From Zoroaster sp. YZ-2022 (Eukaryota; Echinodermata; Asteroidea; Forcipulatida; Zoroasteridae), in the NCBI GenBank assembly GCA_029582265.1, contig CM055828.1, positions 33,143,263 through 33,207,262 on the forward strand: DNA of 64,000 nt, read 5' to 3'. Shown piece by piece: positions 22,113 to 32,700 of this stretch; the first letter of the stretch is position 1; each line of letters opens with the position of its first letter. A program made the translations under genes and the position numbers. The notes under the pieces are model-generated. The model saw only the letters and a list, made by a program, of their open reading frames with translations, searched no databases and was not told the origin of the DNA.

Positions 22113-25100
22113 CTGAAAGTACAGAAGGAAAGAAAAAAACTGAAAATAGAGTTCAGATATTTACTTGCTCTCAGCATTAATTAAATGGGTGTACTGTACA
22201 GGTGCACATAATTGTAAACCGGTATGGGATCAATGGAAAGTGATCACAATGGACAGGTGACCACACTAGACAGGAGACCACAATATACAGGTGACCATAT
22301 TGAACAGGTTATACCAATGGACATGTGCCCACAATAGAAAGGTGGCCACAATAGAAAGGTGGCCACAATGGACAGGTGAACATGAGTGGCTATTATGAAC
22401 TGGTCGCTACAATGAATGGGTGGCCACAATAGATGGGTACAAACAGACAGATGACAACAATGGTGGCCAAAATGAACAGTTATCCATAATAGGCAGGTGG
22501 TCACAACAGACAGGTGACTACACTGGACAGGTACCCACAAAAAAAATTGCCACAATAGACAGGTGGCCACAATAGACAGGTAACTACACTGGACAGATGG
22601 CCACAATAAAAAAAAATTGCCACAATAGACAGGTGGCCACAATGGACAGGTGTGCACAAGATAGTACATACCTGCAAGCATACTGACGACAGACAGCAGA
22701 ATCTTCTCCACACTCTGTACAGGGCTCCATCTCTCCGCACTGCTCTCGTACCCCATGGGATCATCCCCTGGTGCATGGAGGATGGATATACACACTCTGC
22801 CATCGGCGTAGACTATATCAAGAGGAAGATGTAATACAGGAAGCAATGGTCAGTGATTCAGAGTACCAATGTCATAAAACTGTTAGGGGCAATTCCATGG
22901 TTTCTCACATCACAATTTTTAAGGTACTGGGCCCACTCTTAATTAATTAACCCTCCTACAATCAGTGCAATTTTTGAAACAACCCATTCAGGCCACTCCA
23001 AGCCATTAGCTGTTGCCAGTGGCCTCCTATGGTTACCCTTCTGTGCACTGTCACACCACTGAGATTGCAGGGTAAGGTGGTCTCCCATTGATACATTGCA
23101 GGCCATACTGATATGTTCAAACATTTACAGTGGCCTTGGGTGGCACACAGTTGATTTTGTAAGATTACTTGGAAAGGACAGCAGGCTTGTATATGTATGT
23201 ATTGAAGGTTGCTCAAGAACAGAATTTTGTGGATCAGAGTGGCCTCCATGTGTAGGAGGGTTAATGCCATAATTTCCTTATATATTTCACTCATCGGTTT
23301 CTTTCACAGTACATGTAGTTGCATTATGCACAGATCTCACTCATCACAAAAAATAATTTTAGAAATGTTTATGTATGTTACATAAGAGACAAATGCTGGT
23401 TACTCATATTATAGTTTTTAGACATACATAAAATGTTGCTTTTTCTCTTATATAGCGTACATATAACAAATTTCTTAAATTCTTATTTTGTGCTGAGTAA
23501 GATCTGGGTATAATGCAACTACTGTGAAAAAACTGATGAGTGAAATATATATTATGGCAATAAGAGTGGGCCCAAAACCTCAAAAATGTAACGTGAGTAA
23601 CCATGGAATTGCCCTTAAGTTGATTAGTTGAAACCTGCCAATATATATGATATGTGACAGTTTTGACTGGTTGCCAGTAAAATATGCTGAGCACAAATTT
23701 ATGCCTAATGGGAAGGTACAACCTTGGTAATAATGTTAATTTGTCTAGCCCTAAACCTCCTCTTTGTTAAATTGAAGGATTTTGAAGGATTGAGGTTACA
23801 TGCTACATGCTCTTTGCTAAAGTGAAGGATTTTGGAGGATTGAGGTTATCAGGCATAGTGCCTTTCCATGGTACATGTACAACCATGTTTGTTGTAGTGA
23901 TTGCAAGGTCAGTGCTTGGGTCAATGGACACTGTTTATTGCTCCATGCATGCAGGGAGGGTCCCTGGCCATGTACATGTATCACAGATTAGAAACACATG
24001 TGTGCATACATATCACGTGCTTGCTTTACTACTGAAGGATTTTGGAGGATTCAGGTTATGTGTAAGCAAATGGGCCTAGGGAGTTAGGAAGGATTCAGGT
24101 TATGTGTAAGCAAATGGGCCTAGGGAGTTAGGAAGGATTCAGGTTATGTGTAAGCAAATGGGCCTAGGGAGTTAGGGTTAATCCTAACTGTTGGACTTAG
24201 ATGGAATTGGGACACTCCGCCCCAGAGTATCCCTGTCAGTCTATACAGTCCGTCAAAATACAACACAACCAGCCATTGGAGTTTGATGGGTTTGGGGTTG
24301 TACTAGGGGACTTTAATAGCAGAGCTAGTGTTTAGTACAATGTTAGCTCTTTTGAAGCACCTGTTGTGATAGCAGCAAATGTTGTTTAACCCTAACCCTC
24401 CAGGGTATTTTGGCTAGAAACCCTGCCAGACGCATCAGATTGCATCGTTTGTCAAAGTGACTTGACTGCCCAGTGCAGCAAAATCCATCAGGTCACAAAT
24501 CTCAAGGCCGAACTGCCTCAGAGTCTGTGGTCACCAAACGCAGCAGGATACAACTCTGGCATTGTTCAATGGGACCAGCTCTCAATAGCCTCAGACTTGG
24601 CTGCTTATGCACTGGTGTTGACAGCTGAATGCATCAAAGTACACCAGACTTTTCCACCTGATGCACTGTGCTGCGTCTGGCAGGGTTAGGGTTAAAGCTT
24701 TGGTGCCACATGATCTGCTATATTTAATGTGTTTGCGGGTTTTTTTAAAAAAAATTTTTATTTAATTTTTTTTTAGGGGGGGGGGGTTGGACCAAGCCTG
24801 TTGGCCCCCTCGATCTGCTACTGATATGATTACTATACACAAGCCTCAATGATGAGTCCTTTGCTCTGGTCTGTCACAAGTTTAATTTAGGGGAGCTTTC
24901 ACAGTAAGGTTTCCTAGTAAGCCACCCCCCCCCACCCCCCCCCAAACAAAAAAATAAACAAATAAATAAAATAAAATAACTATAACTATAAATAAAATAA
25001 ATATACTTTTTTACTAATAATAATCCCATTTGTTGTCAGCTACCCCAAGCGAATTGTACACTCACTGTTTGGGTGAAACATTTCACTCTTGAATTTCATC

Positions 25101-28100
25101 TTAGGTGGATTGAGAGGGTAGTCTGGAGGGAAGAGAAGTTGGGCTTCAAAGACGCCTCCTTCAAAGCATGTCCCCTCTGGGCCACTATACAAGAGACACA
25201 TAAAATGTCTGTAATGCATCCATTCTTTATAGGAATCAAGATGTATCAAAAAACTAACTTGTGAAATTTTGAGCTTACTTCATTTTGTCTTTACTTTTGT
25301 GTGTGTGTGTGTGTGTGTGTGTAAATAACTTACGTGATCATGGCTTCCCATTCAAAGAAGTTGTCTTCATTCAAAGGACCGGCTATGATACCCTCTGGAG
25401 GGTTTATGGTGAGTTCTGAAACAAAACAAATTACAAAAAACTGTAAAAGAAAATGCTGGATATAATAACTAAATAGGACTGTGAAAACCAGTTAACTGTG
25501 TCGACTTCTTAATACCATCATACCATATCCGTTGATCCATAAGTTTATATGGAATGCACTATAACTATAAGGCAAAAAAGGAGTCTCCAGTTCTGGTCTC
25601 CGCACGCATCGCCTCAGACCAGCACGTCAGCATTTTTAGTTGCCACGTTGTGCTCGTTTAAATGTCATTTTCACATAGGCGTTTTCACACAGCCACCATA
25701 CTTTATGTACAATAACCGCGTATACATGTATCACGTATTTCACTGGTTGGCAAAAAAAAAGGTTAACAAACAAATTTTTTTTAAATGCGTCACCGCACCG
25801 ATTTTGAAGCCAACCTATGACCAGAAACTGGAGACTTTGTTGGGGGAGGGGGGGGGGCCTAAAGGAATGATTATTGTTATATAATTGTATCACAGGGGTG
25901 GATCCTGAATGGCATAAAAAAGGGGAACATCGCAAAACAAAAAAGGCACACTGAAATAAAGTATAGTATATTGACATGCATGAATAAAATGAGGACACTT
26001 TTCCCAGGCCTGTGCCTTTTCATGACACTAGCCAATCTGGCAGGCAATTTTAAATATTAACCAGTCCAACAGAAATTTTACCAGCCCAATATTTAAATAT
26101 CACAAAATGCGGTCCTTAGTGTTTGACCAACCACCATTTCTATTTTGCAGATTTACCTGCCCGAGGGCTAATTTACTTGCCCTAGGCAGGAGGGGGTGTT
26201 AAGGTTCACCCCTCCCTCTCAAAGGTAAGTCGCCCCTTTTGATCCACCAATACCCACATACTATAATGCATTCTTCTTCCAGGCTGATTATGTAAATTAC
26301 TCTCCCATATAGAGGTCACCTGACCCTGATCTAATTTACAGGCCTCCCAGTGCCTAACCCTCCTACAATCAGTGCATTTTTTTGAAACAACCCATTCAGG
26401 CCACTCCAAGCCATTAGCTGTTGCCAGTGGCCTCCTATGGTTACCCTTCTGTGCACTGTCACACCACTGAGATTGCAGGGTAAAGTGGTCTCCCATCGAT
26501 ACATTGCAGGCCATACTAATATGTTCAAACATTTACAGTGGCCTTGGGTGGCACACAGTTGATTTTGTAAGATTACTTGGAAAGGACAGCAGGCTTGTAT
26601 GTACTAAAGGTTGGTGAAGAACATATTGAAAATTTAGTGGATCGGAGTGGCCTCCATGTGTGGCCTCCAATACGTTTTTTAAATAGGTTTTTAAGCAATA
26701 TATAGGTTATTAGAGGTTTACCAAATGCCAAAGTATAGGCTTTTATAGGTTATTTCCTGTGATTATGCAGTGTTAAGTGTTTGGTAAATTGTCTACATGT
26801 ACCTTCTGAGTACTTTTTGCAACAAAGTACATTACCCCATACCCTGTCCGGCAGAAAATCTAAGAGCGGTACACATGTTACAGTTTGGCTACTGTTTTGG
26901 CTAAGTATAAATATACTTAGGAAGTAATTTTTCTTCAAAGCCATGAGGATTTTATGAGGAAGTTGAAAATGTGTTGCAGGAGATTTTAAATATAGGTTTT
27001 TATAGGTTAATATAGGTTTTTTTTGGGAAATAAAGGTTCCCATTTTGAAATATAGGTTTTTATAGGTTTTACAGGTTTCACTGGGAGGCCTGAATTTATT
27101 TTTTTTTAAATAACAATCATTTCATGAATTTTTTCTATGGAAATTGTATAACATCCAAAATTAGTGTTACAACATCTAATGGCATAATGTTAAGCAAGTA
27201 CGCCTTTTGAACTGCACAATTCAATCACAGCAAAATCTCCCAATCCATCATCCAGTCCCATCACGTCTAAAAAAGGAAAAGGTAGGGTAGAATGTCGTAT
27301 CTGACCGCCACTTTTTCTCATTCAATATAACCAATAATGTAATCTTACCTACCCAGTAAGGTGGAGAACATATGGATGATGATGGACATATACTTCAAAT
27401 TATTCCAGGATATTTATTTCATAAAAAATCGGGCATTTTTAATATAGGATGACTTCCTCAGTCATGTCAGTCTGATCTTGTCAACTCCCCCGTGAGTGAC
27501 CAACATGATCATTGTACATGCACAGTGGCAAGGGGAGGATTTTTTATTTTAGAAGGGAAATCAAGTCCGAAAACCATCATAAAAGTGGATTTTAAAGATA
27601 GTTTTCGCTTTCTGTACCCCCAAAAATCGATAGAATAATCTGTTAACTGGTTAGTGGTTGCAGATTTTTTTTTTTAAACCTTAAAAAGTGGCGGTCGGAT
27701 ACGACATTCTTTCCAAAAGGGATACTAGTTCTAGGCCCTACTTCAAATTTATAATTAAGGGGCATGGCTTGGCCTCAAAACATCAATATGTAGCCATTTC
27801 ATAGTGGCAATCGGTTTATAGGATGTAATGGTAATACACATTACTATGGCTATGTTCCATGATTGGATTTGAAATACCGGATTAAGTTGGGAAAGAATAT
27901 TGTATCCGACCGCCACTTTTTAAGGGTTTTTGGGAAATTTATTTTGCAACTACTAACCAGTTGAAAAATGATTCTGTCAATTTTTGGGGGTACAGAAAGC
28001 GAAAACTATCTTTAAAATCCACTTTTATGATGGCTTCAGACTTTATTTCCCTTCTAAAAAAAATCCTCCTTTTCAGAAAATAGAAGGATCCTATTACAGT

Positions 28101-28825
28101 TGCCACTGCGCATGTTCAATGACCGTGTTGGTCACTAACAGTAACAGGGGAGTTGACAAGATCAGACTGACATGACTGATGAAGTCATCGTATACCAAAA
28201 ATGCCTTATTTTTCATGAAATAAATATCCTGGAATAATTTGAAGTAGCCTATATGTCCATAAGGTTTATCGCTATAGCACTGAAGCAACTGCCGCAAAGC
28301 ATACAGGGATACAATTTGGGGTATCTGTTTGGCGCAGCTTTTGTGACGTCAATAATATTTTGTTTGTCCGCGCGGCACGCAGTGGCGCGCCCACAGACAT
28401 CCCACAATTCCTTGCAGCTGCTATAGCGATAAACCTTATCATCATCCATATGTTCTCCACCTTACTGGGTAGGTAAGATTACATTATTGGTTATATTGAA
28501 TGAGAAAAAGTGGCGGTTGGATACGACATCCTACCCTAACTTGTTGTAACTATCCAAAGTTTGGATATTTTTATTTATTTTTTGTTTGGTTGTTCAAATC
28601 TAACGGTAGTCAAATCAAGTCTTTAAATATAGGTAGGTCTAAAGCTAGGCCTTCCTATTATTAGTATTGAGGCTTAATTATTAATTTAATAATTAGCCTA
28701 TTTTCTATTTTCAATTTTCAATTTTCAAAATTTGGTTCTGACTGTGTGCCCTCTAGTATTTTAGTCTAGGCCAACCACATACGTTTATACTCAGCCATAA
28801 GCCGTTTCAATGCTGCTCCGGCCAT
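21985..28825 (-). CDS. UBE2G2: Ubiquitin-conjugating enzyme E2 G2
   Basis: Five exons join exactly: 28783-28825, 25334-25415, 25066-25184, 22672-22812 and 21985-22112 (513 nt, 170 residues; human is 165). The protein begins [14 protein letters not shown] and has the UBC fold motifs NPPEG, HPN (79-81) and active-site Cys89 in DGRVCISIL. Next come the acidic-loop segment after Cys89 ([11 protein letters not shown]) that marks the G2/UBC7 group, and [18 protein letters not shown]. The C-terminus [10 protein letters not shown] is five residues longer than in human. By family knowledge this E2 works at the endoplasmic reticulum with gp78/AMFR, HRD1 and CUE-domain partners to build Lys48 chains in ER-associated degradation. 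All residues needed for activity are present. It lies head to head with TOP2. Confidence 0.95.
22244..22655. repeat. Degenerate 17-18 bp tandem repeat in UBE2G2 intron 4
   Basis: Over 20 diverged units are like GACAGGTGGCCACAATA. The minus-strand frame that seems to extend exon 4 (rich in Cys, His, Leu) is repeat translation. Confidence 0.9.
22672..22812 (-). CDS. UBE2G2: UBE2G2 exon 4 (active site)
   Basis: The acceptor is CTTGATATAG and the donor GCAG|GTATGT. It encodes the active-site Cys89 (GRVCISIL), the acidic loop GDDPMGYE, and [20 protein letters not shown]. The intron downstream holds a tandem repeat that extends the open frame to 22244; that extension is not coding. Confidence 0.95.
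22951..23260. mobile_element. TTAA-flanked MITE (CCCTCCTAC ends)
   Basis: The ends CCCTCCTAC and GTAGGAGGG are directly bounded by TTAA on both sides (22947-22950, 23261-23264). The interior (CAATCAGTGCA, GGCCACTCCAAGCCATTAGC) recurs in a truncated second copy at about 26352-26660. The ends and TTAA duplication are piggyBac-like. Confidence 0.85.
23750..24177. mobile_element. TTAA-type element with internal tandem duplication
   Basis: Sequence related to 52092-52434 and 61007-61304 (GGATTTTGGAGGATT, CATGTACATGTATCACAG). A segment of about 49 bp (AGGATTCAGGTTATGTG) is repeated three times near the right end, before GTTAGGGTTAA. Confidence 0.7.
24390..24691. mobile_element. TTAA-flanked MITE (CCCTAACC ends)
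   Basis: The left end TTAACCCTAACCCT and right end AGGGTTAGGGTTAA are inverted; the next inner bases (GGCAGGG/CCCTGCC type) are also partly inverted. It lies in UBE2G2 intron 3. Confidence 0.8.
25066..25184 (-). CDS. UBE2G2: UBE2G2 exon 3
   Basis: The acceptor is TTGTATAG and the donor A|GTGAGT. It encodes the [12 protein letters not shown] strand region, [13 protein letters not shown] and the HPN motif. The intron to exon 2 is 149 bp and contains a (GT)n microsatellite. A near-identical duplicate, split by LINEs, lies at 4230-6592. Confidence 0.95.
25334..25415 (-). CDS. UBE2G2: UBE2G2 exon 2
   Basis: The acceptor is TTTTGTTTCAG and the donor AC|GTAAGT. It encodes [20 protein letters not shown] and EWEAMI. 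A degenerate copy lies at 7031-7095. Confidence 0.95.
26352..26660. mobile_element. Truncated copy of the 22951-23260 MITE
   Basis: Nearly identical to the 22951-23260 element from CCTCCTACAATCAGTGCA to GGCCTCCATGTGTG, but with the right terminus lost. Confidence 0.8.
27285..27716. mobile_element. MITE with GACCGCCACTTTTT ends, copy 1
   Basis: The ends AATGTCGTATCTGACCGCCA and TGGCGGTCGGATACGACATT are inverted copies. The interior includes TAGTTTTCGCTTTCTGTACC. It lies in UBE2G2 intron 1. Copy 2 (27890-28537, inverted) and copy 3 (30478-30938) belong to the same family. Confidence 0.85.
27890..28537. mobile_element. Same MITE family, copy 2, inverted and with a nested MITE
   Basis: Reverse orientation to copy 1, ends TTGTATCCGACCGCCACTTT and its complement near 28530. 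It is interrupted at 28261-28437 by a second element. Confidence 0.85.
28261..28437. mobile_element. Nested 177-bp MITE (AAGGTTTATCGCTATAGC ends)
   Basis: The ends AAGGTTTATCGCTATAGC and GCTATAGCGATAAACCTT are perfect inverted copies. Comparison with the empty site in copy 1 shows insertion into GTCCATCATCATCC, with AT on both sides (2-bp duplication AT, or TA if the site differed). Confidence 0.85.
28783..28825 (-). CDS. UBE2G2: UBE2G2 exon 1
   Basis: Start codon 28825-28823, 14 codons ([14 protein letters not shown]) plus one base. The donor is C|GTATGT. The base C joins AA of exon 2 to give the conserved Gln before LTINPPEG. Confidence 0.93.
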
Positions 28826-29740
28826 TATCACCTATAAAAAGGACAAATCCAGCCAAATCACAATCCAAGATTTACAGTCTTGTCTCAGCTGCGAAATGTT
28901 ATTTCTGGACGGATACAGCTTAGTTATAATTAATAGGTGTTTTGGTGTTGTTATAGCTAAACTACATCGGTCACAAGGAGATAGAAGGGATGCGAGGGCA
29001 AAATGTAAACTATATTGTTAATCATAATCTCCGCCTCTCCACTTAACTTGTAGTCAATCCTTTCTTATTAGATCGTATCTGATTTAGTCTGGTTCAACGA
29101 TTATTTCACAGATAACGTTAGTCTTTTAATTCTGGGAACAAGACTTTAGTACGAAGGTAGCGCGCGTGTGTAACAGCTTTTTTGATTGGTTGTTCAAAAT
29201 CTCCTTTTCTTAAATAAAACGCAGTGTAAACAAGTAACGTTTATATTTTTCTTATTTGAATCATTACAATTTCCAAAAACCAGAAGAAAAGTGGCACATT
29301 CATGATAGTATTATGGTTGAACAACAAAGGAGGAAACTAAATCACTTTGTCAAGTTTAGAACCGTCCAATAACATTTCATGTTATGGTTTAACCACAAGT
29401 ACAGAAATCTCGCGAAATTCTGAAATTTTTATTTTTTTCTACAATTGTACCAGATTAATCATGATTTGATGTAAATTTTCATCGTGAAACTGAAAACCAA
29501 ACTTGCTTTTTAAGGCAATAAACCGTTATATTATTAAACTATTTGCCGTACGGTTAATTGTTCGTGGATTGCGTCTTAAAAAAAATCAAGCTGTCTGCAA
29601 AAACGTCGGGTTTGTCTGTCATGCATGCATGTGCGTGTGTTGCGACCGAGAACAATGACATTTTGATTCGACTTTATTTTTCGGCCGTTTGGTTTAGTGA
29701 TTCTACATCAAAAAATATTCTGTAATCAACCAAATTAACT
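28826..29740. promoter_or_regulatory. Divergent UBE2G2/TOP2 promoter region
   Basis: The 915 bp between the two start codons contain no coding exon. An inverted CCAAT box (ATTGG, 29185-29189) is present. No TATA box convincingly placed for TOP2 was seen, as is usual for housekeeping and cell-cycle genes. A shared bidirectional promoter is inferred from geometry only. Confidence 0.55.
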
Positions 29741-29794
29741 ATGGAATCTGATACTGGGACTGGAGATGTTGATAAATCTGGCTTGAAATGGGTG
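29741..29794 (+). CDS. TOP2: TOP2 exon 1
   Basis: ATG at 29741, 18 codons (MESDTGTGDVDKSGLKWV), donor GTG|GTAAGT, phase 0. The last residues LKWV correspond to LTWV at the end of human TOP2B exon 1. This supports both the start and the 3.7-kb intron that follows. Confidence 0.8.
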
Positions 29795-32700
29795 GTAAGT
29801 TAAAATAATCTTATATTTTAATTTTGATTGTGGATTATTTTTGTGATGCACTTTGGCGAGAAAATACGAGGTTTCGGAAATTTGACTTACACGTGACCTC
29901 GTTGCGATCGTTTGATTGGATAGTTTTGGCGGATTGGGTGGTTTTGATTTTACCGCCGGCGGGCCGCGGAGATTTCAGACGTTGGAGAAAAACGTTAGTT
30001 CGGGGCGATCGTAAGACGATCGCATATTTTATACTTTTGAGGATCCCTGGCGTTTGAAATTTACCTTTAAAAATGGAAGCTAATGAACCATTGAGGGTAT
30101 GTTGTTTATTATTGATCAAACGTTTGTTATTATTTTAAAATTATATTTATTATAAACATTGTTTTTTACTTTGATAAAATTTATTGTTGAACATGCATTG
30201 AGTTATTGACATGATGAAATGGATTGAACCAACCTGACCAACGTGAATGGTTAGCACAGTGCCTTGGATTGGCTAACCATAACAAGTTAGCACAGTTGAT
30301 CATGATGATCTTTGTAGTAGATCAGTTGAGATACAATCAACAAACTTAGCTATGCATTGACTAACGTTAGTCCAGATATTTTATCATTTGGTCATGTTTT
30401 TTCTTTCCCAGAATTGGGTAGAATGTTGTACTTGTAAGTTGAAGTGACTTAGTTGTACTGGCCTAGGCCTATCCAAAAAAATTCCAACCGCCACTTTTTC
30501 TCATTCATTTCAATACAACCAATAATGTAATCTTACCTACCCAATAAGGTGGAGAACATATGGATGATGATGGACATATACTTCAAATGATTCCAGGATA
30601 GCCCTATTTATTTCATGAATTTTTTTTGGTATAACGTAAGGCCTACAATTTTCCTCAGTCATGTCAGTCTGATCTTGTCAACTCCCCCGTTAGGCGTTAG
30701 TGACCAACACGGTCAAGCGCAGTGGCAACTATAATACTTAATAGGATCGTTCTTCTATTTTCTGAAGAGGTGGATTTTTTAGAAGTCCGAAAACCATAAT
30801 AAAAAAAGTGCATTTTAAAGATAGTTTTCGCTTTCTGTACCCCAAAAATAGATAGAATCATTTTTTAACTGGTTAGTGGTTGCAAAAAAATTCCAAAAAA
30901 CCCCTTAAAAAGTGGCAGTCGGATACAACATTCTTTCCCCAGAATCCATAACGTTAACGTTTTTTAAATGGATACGAATCTATGATCAGATCGGACAAGT
31001 CGGGTTTATCAAGAATGAGGAACATTTTTTTAGTCCAAAATGTCTAGTTAGTGTTACTCGTTTGAACTTTCATGTTTTCAAAGTGTAACATGCGTTACCG
31101 TACTATAGTCGCCACCTAAAATGCTTATTTGGATAATTATTTAATTCTTGTGTTTTTTCCTAGCGCTTAAAGTTTTTTTATCATGTAGGCCTACGTTAGT
31201 TTATTTAGTTATTTCTAATGTAAATAAGCAATCATTCCAGTCTAAATTCAACCTTTTGTAGATCTATCAGTGTGGTCATTAGCGAGCGGAAAAATTATGA
31301 TAACAACTTCTAAACTCACAAGGAGTTGACACTAGCCCTCAATGTTATATGCTACGTCAGGGTCATCTCGATGAAACATCATTTCTGGCAAAAACGGGAA
31401 GGGAAATGGTGGAAAAATGCATCATTTTATTCAACATATTGAATTTACAGGGGGAAATTAGTTTTCGTCGGTAGAACTGATGTAGTGTATACAAAGGAAG
31501 AAGTTCAAAAAACTAGAGTTGACCCCCATCTTGCCTGTATACTTTCATCATAACACTGAGGGTCTGTGAGTACAAGTAATAGCCATTTCATTTGCTTGTG
31601 CCCCTTTTAAATGCTACCTCAACAGTCTAGCTCCTACTACCCAGGGTTCTCCCCAGGATTTTTAAAAACGGTGGGGGTTTTATTTTTGGAGATTAAATCT
31701 GCGAGCGCATAGCGCGAAGCCCTTCACATCGTGGGGCTGGGGCCCACTTAAGGGCCGTGGGAAAGTTTTTAGTTTTAGATGCTCTCTGGTGCATTCTGGT
31801 GCATTTTAGGAGATTCCAGGAGGTTTTAGAAATTATTTTCAGTCATACATTTTTTCCACACTCTAATCAGTGACCACTATTTTACATTTTCTGCACAAAT
31901 ATTTAAACTGACACATGTAGTTTTAAATCAGTTATCAATTTTATTTAAACCTTACTGTGAAAGTTATATGAAGATATAATTTTTTTTTAAATAATATAAA
32001 TAATAGGCTATAAGATTGAGGCATCACATGGTGGAGTATCCATTTAATACCCACCGGCCATTTTGAACGAAAAAGTTGCTTCTAATTTAAAAACATTTCT
32101 TGTAGTCTGTTCTGTACCAAAAAACTAGATAAAAACACTGATTTTGGCCCATTTTTTAAAAGAAATATTTATGTTATTTAGCAGCTATATGCCGCGCAAT
32201 CGAGCCAACAAGTTGCTTACGATCCACCACCAGACGGCGCCATCATCACAGCATAGTGCACACTCTGCAAGCAGTCACGTCTCGTTCACGGCCAGCCGAC
32301 CATTTGCGGGCAGCTTCGTTAAATCCATGTATTTACACATCAGCCATATTTCATCATTGTCAAATAATTATGCTAGCAACTTGAAATTGAAAGACATAAC
32401 GTTATACTCCCGATCCCATAAACAAGAATTGTTGACACAAAGTTTTGAAAGGGAATTCCCCTGCATGTGCAATGTACATGTACATGTATAATTCGTACAT
32501 GTACATACACAGGGTCAGTCCGCCGTCCGTACAGTCAGCTGTAGACTGTGTGTGCAATGCATGCAGTATGCATGTGGTTCATGGTTATTCAAGACCAGTA
32601 TCACGTGCCATTTCCGCACGTCGCGATTGGATAAATTTGCATGTACCAATTTTATATTTTTTTCATTGGCTGTTTGATCAAGTGTTATGAATATGTTCAT

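Noticed and set aside
22244..22671. Extension of the UBE2G2 exon 4 frame, 130 residues rich in Cys and His
   Set aside because: The frame passes through the exon 4 donor into a 17-18 bp tandem repeat. Joining exon 4 to exon 5 restores the known UBE2G2 protein.
24386..24695. TTAACCCTAACCCT looks like telomeric repeat DNA
   Set aside because: Each occurrence is a single pair of inverted tips of a MITE bounded by TTAA; there is no tandem TTAGGG array.
32144..32690. Two plus-strand frames of 115 and 81 residues in TOP2 intron 1
   Set aside because: Both lie inside the 31642-33195 transposable element, with low-complexity and no domain resemblance.
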